Below are positions 17,173-24,602 of a DNA stretch of 64,000 bases, piece by piece. A program made the position numbers and the translations under genes. Every line of letters starts with the position of its first letter. Position 1 is the stretch's first letter. The DNA comes from Thiothrix winogradskyi (GTDB taxonomy: Bacteria; Pseudomonadota; Gammaproteobacteria; Thiotrichales; Thiotrichaceae), in NCBI RefSeq assembly GCF_021650935.1, contig NZ_CP091244.1, positions 930,001 through 994,000 of the forward strand. The letters are read 5' to 3'. The notes beneath the pieces were generated by a model. It had not been told where the DNA came from, made no database searches, and saw only the letters and a program-made list of their open reading frames with translations.

Positions 17173-18141
17173 ATGAGCACCGTTCCTGCCTACGCTATCG
17201 GTATTGTTATGGATCCGATCAGCAGCATTAACATTAAAAAAGACAGTACCTTTGCCATGATGCTGGAAGCCCAGCGCCGTGGCTGTTCCTTATTCCATAT
17301 TTTGCAAGGCGACTTGTTTATGGATGATGGCGTGGTGTTTGCCAAGATGAATCCGGTGACGGTTAAAGACGATCCCAGCGCTTGGTTTACGTTCGGTGAA
17401 GCGCTGGTTAGGCCGCTGCATGAATTGCCAGTGGTGTTAATGCGCAAAGATCCGCCGTTTGATATGGAATACATTTACAGCACGTATTTGCTGGAATTGG
17501 TGCAAAAACACGGCACGCTGGTGGTGAATCGCCCGGAGAGTATCCGCAGTGCCAATGAAAAATTATTTGCGGCGTGGTTTCCTGAATATTGTCCGCCGAC
17601 CCGTGTGACCCGTGATATGGCACGTATCCGCGAATTTCTGGCGCAACAGCAACACATTGTGGTGAAACCGTTGGATGGCATGGGCGGTTCGATGATTTTC
17701 CAGATTAAACAGGGCGACCCGAACCGCAATGTGATTCTGGAGGCGATTACCGCACACGGCACACGCACGGTGATGGCACAGCGCTTTTTGCCGGAATATA
17801 AACAGGGCGATAAGCGCATTTTGCTGATCGACGGTGAGCCGTTCCCTCATGCATTGGCTAGGATTCCGGCGGAAGGTGAGGGGCGGGCGAATTTGGCGGC
17901 AGGCGGTAAGGGTGTTGGTGTGGATCTGACGGAGCGTGAATTCGCCATCTGTGCAGGCATTGCACCGGTATTGCGGGAAATGGGTTTGCTATTCGTGGGA
18001 CTGGATGTGATCGGGGATTATGTGACCGAGATTAATGTCACTAGCCCGACGTGTATTCGTGAATTGGATGCTATTTATGCTGCTAATATTGCCAGCCTGC
18101 TATGGGATGCGGTTGAGCGCAGGCTGGCAGACCACGCTTAG
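17173..18141 (+). CDS. gshB: Glutathione synthase
   Basis: ATP-grasp ligase of 322 residues that adds glycine to gamma-glutamylcysteine. The N-terminal signature is IGIVMDPISSINIKKDST. ATP-grasp features include VVKPLDGMGGSMIF, the Arg of DKRILLIDGEP and the metal-binding LFVGLDVIGDYVTEINVTSP. The gene closes the redox-related run after gpsA and overlaps the convergent YdcH gene by four bases at their stops. Confidence 0.97.
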   Translation: MSTVPAYAIGIVMDPISSINIKKDSTFAMMLEAQRRGCSLFHILQGDLFMDDGVVFAKMNPVTVKDDPSAWFTFGEALVRPLHELPVVLMRKDPPFDMEYIYSTYLLELVQKHGTLVVNRPESIRSANEKLFAAWFPEYCPPTRVTRDMARIREFLAQQQHIVVKPLDGMGGSMIFQIKQGDPNRNVILEAITAHGTRTVMAQRFLPEYKQGDKRILLIDGEPFPHALARIPAEGEGRANLAAGGKGVGVDLTEREFAICAGIAPVLREMGLLFVGLDVIGDYVTEINVTSPTCIRELDAIYAANIASLLWDAVERRLADHA

Positions 18142-18380
18142 GCCGTTTGCTTCAACATGCCATACAGGTCGTCTTTTAGGTGTAGGCGGCGCAATTTGAG
18201 GCTTTCCACAAAATCGTCAGCATGGACTTCGATTTCTTGCTCAATGCGATGAAGCTGTGAGTCCACTTCATGGTATTCGTCAAACAGGCGGGCAAAGTGC
18301 CGATCATTCATTTTCAGGTGATGAATCTGCTCTTTATATTCGGGAAATTCGGTGGCGAGATCGTGAGATTCTCCAAACAT
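18138..18380 (-). CDS. YdcH/DUF465-family small coiled-coil protein
   Basis: An 80-residue, highly charged helical protein. The family pattern is visible: HDLATEFPEYKEQIHHLKMNDRHFARLFDEY, then a second helix with LKLRRLHLKDDLYGML. Members are common in proteobacteria and their role is not established. AGGAG stands eight bases before the ATG, supporting the start. It is convergent with gshB, the stop codons overlapping. Confidence 0.85.
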   Translation of the reverse strand: MFGESHDLATEFPEYKEQIHHLKMNDRHFARLFDEYHEVDSQLHRIEQEIEVHADDFVESLKLRRLHLKDDLYGMLKQTA

Positions 18381-18507
18381 TCGTTACGCTCCTTTATTCA
18401 TTAAAAATTGGCATTCCAGACTATCATAATACCGGGATGGGGCGTGTGAGTTAAGTCAAATTCTGGACTATGCTAGAATCTGCTTTTACACATAACAGGA
18501 GCCTAGC

Positions 18508-18927
18508 GTGAAAGCCAGAGTCAAATGGTTGGATAATATGAGTTTTGTCGGTGAGTCTGGCAGTGGACATTCCGTGGTGATGGATGGTGCGCCCGAATTT
18601 GGGGGGCGTAACCTTGGAATGCGCCCGATGGAAATGCTGTTGCTGGGTTTGGGCGGTTGTTCGTCTTTCGATGTGGTGCTGATCCTGCAAAAATCCAAAC
18701 AGCAAGTGCTGGATTGTGAAGTGCAGATCGAAGCCGAGCGGGCAGACAAAGATCCCAAGGTTTTTACCCGTATCCACTTGCATTTTGTGGTTAGCGGACG
18801 CAACCTCGCTACCGATAAAGTCGAGCGGGCTGTTAAGTTATCTGCCGAAAAATATTGCTCCGCTTCGATTATGTTGGGCAAAACCGCTGAGATTACCCAC
18901 GATTTTGAGTTGCACGAAGCGCCGTGA
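18508..18927 (+). CDS. OsmC-family protein, YhfA-like
   Basis: A 139-residue member of the OsmC/Ohr fold. The two cysteines used for peroxide or redox chemistry are present (GLGGCSSFDVV and EKYCSASIML), each in its family context. MRPMEMLLLGLGGC is typical of the YhfA branch. OsmC proteins reduce organic hydroperoxides; the YhfA branch has no firmly assigned substrate. It is followed by a terminator and seems to be transcribed alone. Confidence 0.88.
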   Translation: MKARVKWLDNMSFVGESGSGHSVVMDGAPEFGGRNLGMRPMEMLLLGLGGCSSFDVVLILQKSKQQVLDCEVQIEAERADKDPKVFTRIHLHFVVSGRNLATDKVERAVKLSAEKYCSASIMLGKTAEITHDFELHEAP

Positions 18928-18980
18928 AGCATTTATTTCACTTGCACGCGGGGGCATAGTTTTGCATAGTTCACTCCCGT

Positions 18981-19012
18981 ACCGGTTGTCGGTCAACCGG
19001 TTGATTTTTTTA
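18981..19012 (+). terminator. Rho-independent terminator after the OsmC gene
   Basis: CCGGTTG and CAACCGG form a 7-bp stem with a five-base loop, followed by TTGATTTTTTT. It lies between the OsmC gene and speD. Confidence 0.75.
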
Positions 19013-19042
19013 TGCTACGCCTGACAAAGAGGATGATCAGAA

Positions 19043-19861
19043 TTGGTTGAGCGTCATCAAAAGCAGATTCGCCTGCACGGGTTTAACAACCTGACAAAAA
19101 CCTTAAGTTTTAATATTTACGACATCTGCTACGCAAGGAGTCCGGCTCACCGTGAAGAATACCTCGCGTACATTGATGAAGAATACAATGCCGACCGTTT
19201 GACCAACATTCTCACCAATGTGGCAGACATTATTGGCGCTAATATTCTGAACGTGGCGCGTCAGGATTACGATCCCCAAGGCGCGAGCGTTACTATTCTG
19301 GTATCGGAAGAACCTATCCTGTCAGAAGAAAAAATCCATGCATCAGCGTCAGCACGTCCTGGTCCTTACCCGGAAGATGTGGTGGCACATCTGGATAAAA
19401 GCCATCTGACAGTGCATACCTACCCTGAAAGTCACCCTGATAACGGCATCAGTACTTTCCGTGCCGACATTGATGTTTCCACGTGTGGGCGTATCTCGCC
19501 ATTGAAAGCATTGAATTACTTAATACATAGTTTGGAATCCGATATTGTCATTATGGACTATCGAGTGCGTGGTTTTACCCGTGATGTGAAAGGTAAAAAG
19601 CACTTCATCGACCATAAGATCAATTCCATCCAAAATTTCTTGTCACCCGAAACAAAACGTAATTACTCCATGCTGGACGTTAACGTTTACCAAGAGAATA
19701 TCTTTCACACCAAGATGATGCTGAAGGAGTTTGAATTGGATAACTACTTGTTTGGTCTAGGTAAAAATGATTATTTTGAAAAAGACATCAAGCAGATTGA
19801 AATGCAATTACGCAAGGAAATGAAGGAAATTTTTTACGGCAGAAACACCGGCAGTTTGTGA
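19043..19861 (+). CDS. speD: S-adenosylmethionine decarboxylase proenzyme (E. coli type)
   Basis: Makes decarboxylated S-adenosylmethionine, the aminopropyl donor for spermidine. The chain self-cleaves at the Ser of LDKSHLTVHTYPE to give the pyruvoyl group. STCGRISPLKALNYL and HFIDHKINSIQNF are conserved, and the whole 272-residue protein follows the E. coli enzyme to its YYGRN-like end (FYGRNTGSL). The start is a TTG with AAAGAGGA upstream; the next recognisable segment, IRLHGFNNLTKTLSF, matches the enterobacterial N terminus. Spermidine synthase is not in the window. The product methylthioadenosine feeds the methionine salvage genes at 3.3-5.2 kb. Confidence 0.95.
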   Translation: MVERHQKQIRLHGFNNLTKTLSFNIYDICYARSPAHREEYLAYIDEEYNADRLTNILTNVADIIGANILNVARQDYDPQGASVTILVSEEPILSEEKIHASASARPGPYPEDVVAHLDKSHLTVHTYPESHPDNGISTFRADIDVSTCGRISPLKALNYLIHSLESDIVIMDYRVRGFTRDVKGKKHFIDHKINSIQNFLSPETKRNYSMLDVNVYQENIFHTKMMLKEFELDNYLFGLGKNDYFEKDIKQIEMQLRKEMKEIFYGRNTGSL

Positions 19862-19947
19862 TGGCTATCACAGCGATTACTGCGAAGGTGTGTTAGTGCT
19901 AACCCATCATTTGCTTGAATTTTAATTGATTTTTATTATCATTTAAT

Positions 19948-19979
19948 GCCAATATGTTGTAATTCAACAACATATTGGC
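19948..19979. other. 12-bp perfect inverted repeat in the speD-NlpC intergenic region
   Basis: GCCAATATGTTG and CAACATATTGGC are perfect inverted repeats around an 8-base loop. No T run follows, so it is not a standard terminator. The surrounding 298 bases (19862-20159) are AT-rich and hold no other feature I can support. It may be a protein-binding site or an RNA hairpin. Confidence 0.7.
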
Positions 19980-20159
19980 AGGTTCCAAACAATTGAAACA
20001 TTCAATGGTATATCTGAGCTAATATTGACCACGATGGTTGTTTCCGGTGTATAGACTCTGCTAACGTTCGTTCTGTGATGTTTTATAGTGTGTAAAAGCA
20101 TCACAAACAAAAATTATTGTTCTATACGAAAGAACGCAAAAAAGGTTATACAAGAGATT

Positions 20160-20759
20160 ATGAGTAGTGTTAGTGTGAAGCCGTTAGCCCTATTGAGTGT
20201 AGGGATGATGGCATTGTTACTGGCTGGCTGTAATTCTGAAACTGTTAAAACTGCGGATGCAGAACAAGCCAAGGTGTATACCGCGCAGTTTGCCCATTCT
20301 AAGAATACTTCAAATACTTCGGCAACTGTGACGAAAATACCTGTTCAAGCCTCACGTGATACCACCCTGTTGGATCGTGTGGTGTGGAACGCTGAAAAGC
20401 AAAAAGGCAAAATGTATCGCTTCGGCGGTGAAAGCCCTAAAACGGGTTTTGATTGTAGTGGTTTGACGCAATTCGCTTTTGAGCAAGGCGCTGGTATTTC
20501 CCTGCCACGTACCGCTGCGGAGCAATACGCATCATCAGTCAAAGTCCCTAAGCATGAAGCCAGCAAAGGCGACTTGGTTTTCTTCAAAACCAGTGGCAAG
20601 CGCATCAGTCATGTTGGTATTTACTTGGGTGATGAGAAGTTTGTCCATGCCCCGCGTACTGGCAAAGCCATCACCACCGATAAGCTTGTGGGCTATTGGG
20701 GCGATCGGTTGATTGGTTTCGGACGTGTTCCGGGCGCTTGTAAGCCTGCTTACTCCTAA
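20160..20759 (+). CDS. NlpC/P60-family lipoprotein, predicted cell-wall endopeptidase
   Basis: A 199-residue lipoprotein with a lipobox LLAGC around residue 24, a short linker and a C-terminal NlpC/P60 cysteine-peptidase domain. The catalytic Cys is in FDCSGLTQFAFEQ, the His in ISHVGIYLGD, and the third polar residue in KFVHAPRTGK. Relatives (Spr/MepS, NlpC) cut peptide cross-links in peptidoglycan to allow wall growth. The ATG at 20160 is chosen because it gives a proper lipoprotein signal; a longer reading frame upstream (from 20088) would put charged residues before it. Confidence 0.9.
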   Translation: MSSVSVKPLALLSVGMMALLLAGCNSETVKTADAEQAKVYTAQFAHSKNTSNTSATVTKIPVQASRDTTLLDRVVWNAEKQKGKMYRFGGESPKTGFDCSGLTQFAFEQGAGISLPRTAAEQYASSVKVPKHEASKGDLVFFKTSGKRISHVGIYLGDEKFVHAPRTGKAITTDKLVGYWGDRLIGFGRVPGACKPAYS

Positions 20760-20771
20760 ATTGTCCCTCTC

Positions 20772-20801
20772 AAAAAGGTCGCCCTTAGTGCGACCTTTTT
20801 T
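20772..20801. terminator. Bidirectional terminator between NlpC lipoprotein and DUF3530 gene
   Basis: GGTCGC and GCGACC pair around a seven-base loop, with five A before and seven T after, so it can serve both convergent genes. Confidence 0.85.
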
Positions 20802-20813
20802 ATTTTCGGAGTA

Positions 20814-21998
20814 TCACGGTAAGCTGTTTAACCAGTTAGCGACTACTGCTGTGAGCGCGTCGCCCCTGTCTTTGTAATAATGATCGGCATCGGGTAGCAC
20901 CATTTGTTTGGAATGCGTATTGCCTGCTTTCTGCATGAGTGCCTGACGTTCCGGTGCAAGGCTGAGTACTTGCGGAAAGTCTTTCTCGCCATACACATCC
21001 AGTACGGGTACGGTTAATTTATCCAGCGGAAAGGGGTGCAGCAGTTCCTGTTGGTAATCGGTTGCTCCCATCCCCAGCCCCACATAAGCGGCAATATCCT
21101 TTCCGCCAGTTGTCTCTACCCAGTTCATGGCCATGTGTGCGCCGCAACTGTGGGCCGCTAACACGATGTTGGTAATGCCTTGTTGTTTCAGCAACGCTAT
21201 ACCCGCGTTGATGCGTTTGTCCGCATTGGCAAATAACGGGACGTAATCGTAGTATTTGGCTTCTTTTTCCAGCACTGGCATTTGCAAGGATAGGGTTGTC
21301 CAGCCTTTTGCCACCAAACCTACCCGTAAAGGATGCACGACATCTTCCCAATCTGCGTGGTAGCCGCGCCCATGCAAAATAATAACAGCCCCTCGTGGTT
21401 GTTCCGCTGCCATGAGGATGCCCATGAAATTCTGAGTGCCGTCATTCAGACTAATCACCTCGCCATCCATAATCGTATCGCTGATTTCGCTCGCAAGGCG
21501 TTGCTCACGGGCGTAATCAGGCGTGGCGTTAGCATCTGGTGCCGGTTTGTTCGCGCTGGGGGCGGGTGGCGCTACATCATTTTTTTTTTCTTCCAAGGGA
21601 TTTTGCTCGGAAGGTGCAGGAATGGGCGCTGTTGGTGCGGCCGGCATCGGCGGTGCTGCCGGGGGCGGTGCTATAGCTGCCGGTGCGGGTTCAACCATTG
21701 GCGCAGGTGTCACCGCAGGCGCTGGAGGTGTACTGGTTAATGCGGTATCCGCAGTGGGGGTGACGGCTGGCATGGTTACGGGCATGGCTACATCCGCAGG
21801 CGCAGGCGCAGGGGCAGGCGCAGGGGCAGGCGCAGGCGCAGGGGCAGGCGCAGGCGCAGGGGCAGGCGCAGGGGCAGGCGTGTTGGCTGCCTCTTGAGCT
21901 GGGTCGGTAAGATTCACGGGGGGGCGCATGACCATTAAGGTCAATACCACAACGGAGGCAAGCGTATAAACGGCTGCGGCAACTTTCATGTTCCTCAT
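20814..21998 (-). CDS. DUF3530-like alpha/beta-hydrolase with Pro-Ala repeat
   Basis: A 394-residue protein. It has one N-terminal membrane or signal segment (about residues 5-24), a long Pro/Ala region, then an alpha/beta-hydrolase domain from about residue 175. The domain shows an oxyanion loop VIILHGRGYHADW, a nucleophile elbow AAHSCGAH (Ser in a variant G-x-S-x-G), an acidic residue in DVYGEKDFP and a His in PDADHYYKDRGD. The family is widespread in gammaproteobacteria and its substrate is unknown. The linker carries 14 copies of a Pro-Ala-coding hexamer. It probably sits in the inner membrane facing the periplasm. Confidence 0.8.
   Translation of the reverse strand: MRNMKVAAAVYTLASVVVLTLMVMRPPVNLTDPAQEAANTPAPAPAPAPAPAPAPAPAPAPAPAPAPADVAMPVTMPAVTPTADTALTSTPPAPAVTPAPMVEPAPAAIAPPPAAPPMPAAPTAPIPAPSEQNPLEEKKNDVAPPAPSANKPAPDANATPDYAREQRLASEISDTIMDGEVISLNDGTQNFMGILMAAEQPRGAVIILHGRGYHADWEDVVHPLRVGLVAKGWTTLSLQMPVLEKEAKYYDYVPLFANADKRINAGIALLKQQGITNIVLAAHSCGAHMAMNWVETTGGKDIAAYVGLGMGATDYQQELLHPFPLDKLTVPVLDVYGEKDFPQVLSLAPERQALMQKAGNTHSKQMVLPDADHYYKDRGDALTAVVANWLNSLP
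21796..21879. repeat. 14-unit hexanucleotide tandem repeat coding (Pro-Ala)n
   Basis: Fourteen uninterrupted units of GCAGGC or GCAGGG lie within the DUF3530 gene, reading as Pro-Ala on the minus strand. The two unit types are mixed. As a six-base repeat, gain or loss of units keeps the reading frame and changes linker length only. Confidence 0.9.
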
Positions 21999-22130
21999 CT
22001 CCTCGACGGGTCAACGTTTGGTTAAATCGAATGAAACATTCACAATATACGATTGGAAGTCGGCGATACTTTCACTTAGAGTATAATGCTCCAAGAAGTT
22101 TAATCAACCATACAACCGAGGAGTCCACAC

Positions 22131-22550
22131 ATGGAACTGAAGGGTAGTAAGACAGAACAGCATCTTAAAGATGCCTTTGCTGGTGAATCTCAAGCCAACC
22201 GCCGTTACCTCTATTTCGCAGCCAAAGCCGACGTTGAAGGCTACAACGACGTTGCTACCGTATTCCGCTCCACTGCGGAAGGTGAAACCGGTCACGCGCA
22301 CGGTCACTTGGAATACTTGGAAGCCTCTGGCGACCCAGCAACTGGTCTGCCAATCGGCCCTACTGCTGCCAACCTGAAAGCCTCTATCGCGGGCGAAACC
22401 CACGAGTACACTGACATGTACCCTGGGATGGCAAAAGACGCACGCGCCGAAGGTTTCGACGAAATCGCCGACTGGTTCGAGACACTGGCAAAAGCGGAGC
22501 GTTCACACGCTAACCGTTTCCAGAAAGCACTGGATAATCTGGACGCTTAA
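22131..22550 (+). CDS. Rubrerythrin-like di-iron protein without rubredoxin domain
   Basis: A 139-residue ferritin-like four-helix protein. The di-iron ligands are visible in two GES/GET and two E-x-x-H contexts: FAGESQANRRYLYF, AEGETGHAHGHLEY, AGETHEYTDMY and KAERSHANRF. It ends without the CxxC rubredoxin domain of full rubrerythrins. Such proteins reduce hydrogen peroxide using iron. It leads a trio with an Fe-S protein and a DUF3501 protein, a grouping I recognise from other proteobacteria, though its joint role is not established. Confidence 0.9.
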   Translation: MELKGSKTEQHLKDAFAGESQANRRYLYFAAKADVEGYNDVATVFRSTAEGETGHAHGHLEYLEASGDPATGLPIGPTAANLKASIAGETHEYTDMYPGMAKDARAEGFDEIADWFETLAKAERSHANRFQKALDNLDA

Positions 22551-22560
22551 TGTCTTGGTG

Positions 22561-22582
22561 GGGGCGAATGATCATTCGCCCC
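22561..22582. repeat. 22-bp perfect palindrome after the rubrerythrin gene
   Basis: The 11 bases GGGGCGAATGA are followed at once by their exact reverse complement TCATTCGCCCC. This sits 11 bases after the rubrerythrin stop and before the ribosome site of the next gene. Similar GGGGCGAA...TTCGCCCC palindromes are dispersed repeats in many bacterial genomes. Confidence 0.85.
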
Positions 22583-22609
22583 TACACCCCCCAACGGAGA
22601 ACAACAAAC

Positions 22610-23953
22610 ATGGCAACCCCGATCCGCGAAGGCAGCCTGCAAGCCCCCACCCGTCACGCGCTAGACTGGAAAAACCCCGAATTTTATAACGAAGATGCCG
22701 TCCTGCACGAAATGGAGCGCGTCTTTGATCTCTGTCACGGTTGCCGCCGCTGCGTCAGCCTGTGCAATTCCTTCCCCACGCTGTTTGATCTTGTGGACAA
22801 TTCCAAGACGATGGAAGTGGATGGCGTTGATAAAAAAGATTATTGGCAGGTCGTCGATCATTGCTATTTGTGCGACCTGTGTTACATGACCAAATGCCCG
22901 TACATTCCGCCGCATGAGTGGAATATCGACTTCCCGCACCTGATGTTGCGTGCCAAAGCGGTGAAGTTTAAGAAGGGTGAAACCAAATTCCGCGATAAAG
23001 TGCTGAGTTCTACCGATATGGTCGGCAAGCTGGCGGGAATTCCGGTGGTCGCGGGTGTGGTCAATAAAATGAATCAAAGCCCCGCATTCCGTCAACAACT
23101 CGACAAAGTGTTGGGTGTGCATCCGCAGGCGAAAATACCGTCTTACCACAGCGACAAAGGGCGTGACCGTGTGGCGCGTTACAAAACCTTGGATGAATCC
23201 AAGGCGATTGCTGCGGGGCGTACCACGGGCAAGGTGGCGATTTTCGCGACGTGCTACGGCAACTATAACGAGCCGCATATCGTCGATGATTTGCGTAAGG
23301 TATTTGAAATCAATGGTATTCCGGTGACGTTGCTGGATAAAGAACAATGCTGTGGGATGCCAAAGCTGGAACTTGGTGATCTGGAATCAGTAGCGGCGGC
23401 GAAAGAAGCCAATATTCCAGCAATGATGAAACTCATCAATGAAGGCTGGGATATTGTCGGCCCCGTACCGTCGTGCGTGCTGATGTTCAAGCAGGAATTG
23501 CCGCTAATGTTCCCCGATGATGCTGATGTGCAAACGGTGAAAGGGCGTATTTTCGACCCATTCGAGTACCTGATGCTGCGCCACAAGGAAGGCAAGTTGA
23601 ACACCAACTTCAAAAAGTCTTTGGGCAAGGTCAGCTACCACACGTCTTGCCATTTGCGCGTGCAGAACATCGGTTACAAAACCCGCGAATTGCTGGAACT
23701 CGTGCCGGATACCAAGCTGGAATTGCTGGAACGTTGTTCCGGGCATGACGGTACATATGCGGTGAAAAGCGAATTCCACGACATTTCGATAAAAATTTGC
23801 CGTCCGCTGTTCGGTAAGGTCAATCAGGCTAAGCCGGATTATTACGGCAGTGATTGCCCGATGGCAGGGCATCAAATCGAGAGTGGGTTGGATGAGGGTA
23901 TGCCTCCACCAACACATCCGCTGACCATGTTACGCATTGCCTACGGCATTTAA
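22610..23953 (+). CDS. Heterodisulfide-reductase/GlpC-like Fe-S oxidoreductase
   Basis: A 447-residue cytosolic protein with two [4Fe-4S] motifs (CHGCRRCVSLC and CYLCDLCYMTKCP) and two CCG domains (EQCCGMP and the SYHTSCHLR...CSGHDG region). This is the plan of GlpC and of HdrB/D-type electron carriers. The start at 22610, giving MATPIREG, has GGAG upstream; the frame stays open upstream to 22550 but that stretch covers the palindrome. It lies between the rubrerythrin and DUF3501 genes and is likely the electron-transfer member of the trio. Its substrate is unknown. Confidence 0.85.
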   Translation: MATPIREGSLQAPTRHALDWKNPEFYNEDAVLHEMERVFDLCHGCRRCVSLCNSFPTLFDLVDNSKTMEVDGVDKKDYWQVVDHCYLCDLCYMTKCPYIPPHEWNIDFPHLMLRAKAVKFKKGETKFRDKVLSSTDMVGKLAGIPVVAGVVNKMNQSPAFRQQLDKVLGVHPQAKIPSYHSDKGRDRVARYKTLDESKAIAAGRTTGKVAIFATCYGNYNEPHIVDDLRKVFEINGIPVTLLDKEQCCGMPKLELGDLESVAAAKEANIPAMMKLINEGWDIVGPVPSCVLMFKQELPLMFPDDADVQTVKGRIFDPFEYLMLRHKEGKLNTNFKKSLGKVSYHTSCHLRVQNIGYKTRELLELVPDTKLELLERCSGHDGTYAVKSEFHDISIKICRPLFGKVNQAKPDYYGSDCPMAGHQIESGLDEGMPPPTHPLTMLRIAYGI

Positions 23954-23968
23954 CCCCCCCATCCCCAG

Positions 23969-23993
23969 CCCTTCCCCCGCAAGGGGTGAAGGG
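23969..23993. repeat. GC-rich palindromic repeat between Fe-S gene and DUF3501 gene
   Basis: CCCTTCCCCC and GGGGTGAAGGG pair around GCAA, preceded by CCCCATCCCCAG. The sequence belongs to the same family as the larger element inside waaF (35707-35805), which shares the CCC(A/T)CCCCAGCCCTCCCC core. Here it lies between genes. Confidence 0.7.
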
Positions 23994-24014
23994 AGGAAGA
24001 TAACCGGAGACGTG

Positions 24015-24599
24015 ATGATGGAAAAGTTGACCCGTGCAGACTTGCTGAGTCTGGAACAGTATTCAATCGAACGCAAAGCCTTCCGCGAGAAGGTGATGGC
24101 GCACAAAGCTGATCGCAAAATACACATCGGCCCGAATGCGACGCTGTATTTTGAAGATCGCTTAACCATGCAATACCAGATTCAGGAAATGCTGCGGATT
24201 GAGAAGATTTTCGAGTCCGCTGGCATTAATGAGGAACTGGAATCGTATAACCCGTTGATTCCCGATGGCTCGAACTGGAAAGCGACGTTCATGGTCGAGT
24301 TTTCCGATGTGGAAGAGCGCAAAGTGCAACTGGGTCGGCTGATCGGAATCGAGCGGCATACCTGGGTGCAGGTGGCGGGTTTCGATAAGGTTTACGCGAT
24401 TGCCAATGAAGATTTGGAACGCGAAACCGAGGAGAAAACCTCGGCAGTGCATTTTACGCGCTTTGAATTGACCCCGGTGATGGTGGCTTCGGTGCAGGAA
24501 GGTGCGGCGATTCAGATGGGGATTGAGCACCCGAATTATGCGTATAGCGTGACCTTGGGTGAAGCCTCGCGTGCGTCGTTGGCGGCTGATTTGGGTTAA
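24015..24599 (+). CDS. DUF3501-family protein
   Basis: A 194-residue protein beginning MMEKLTRADLLSLEQY. It matches the DUF3501 pattern: YSIERKAFREKVMAHKADRKIHIGPNATLYFEDRLTMQYQIQEMLRIEKIF, with the conserved NWKATFMVEF and FELTP segments later. Function is unknown. It consistently follows the rubrerythrin and Fe-S protein genes, so it likely belongs to the same process. The start is one of two adjacent ATG codons (24015, 24018) after CGGAGA. The open frame upstream reads through the GC-rich repeat and is not likely translated. Confidence 0.85.
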   Translation: MMEKLTRADLLSLEQYSIERKAFREKVMAHKADRKIHIGPNATLYFEDRLTMQYQIQEMLRIEKIFESAGINEELESYNPLIPDGSNWKATFMVEFSDVEERKVQLGRLIGIERHTWVQVAGFDKVYAIANEDLERETEEKTSAVHFTRFELTPVMVASVQEGAAIQMGIEHPNYAYSVTLGEASRASLAADLG

Positions 24600-24602
24600 G
24601 CC

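Noticed and set aside
23937..24014. Longer N terminus for the DUF3501 protein
   Set aside because: The extension overlaps the end of the Fe-S gene and reads through a GC-rich palindromic repeat; the ATG at 24015 has a ribosome site and starts the conserved part.
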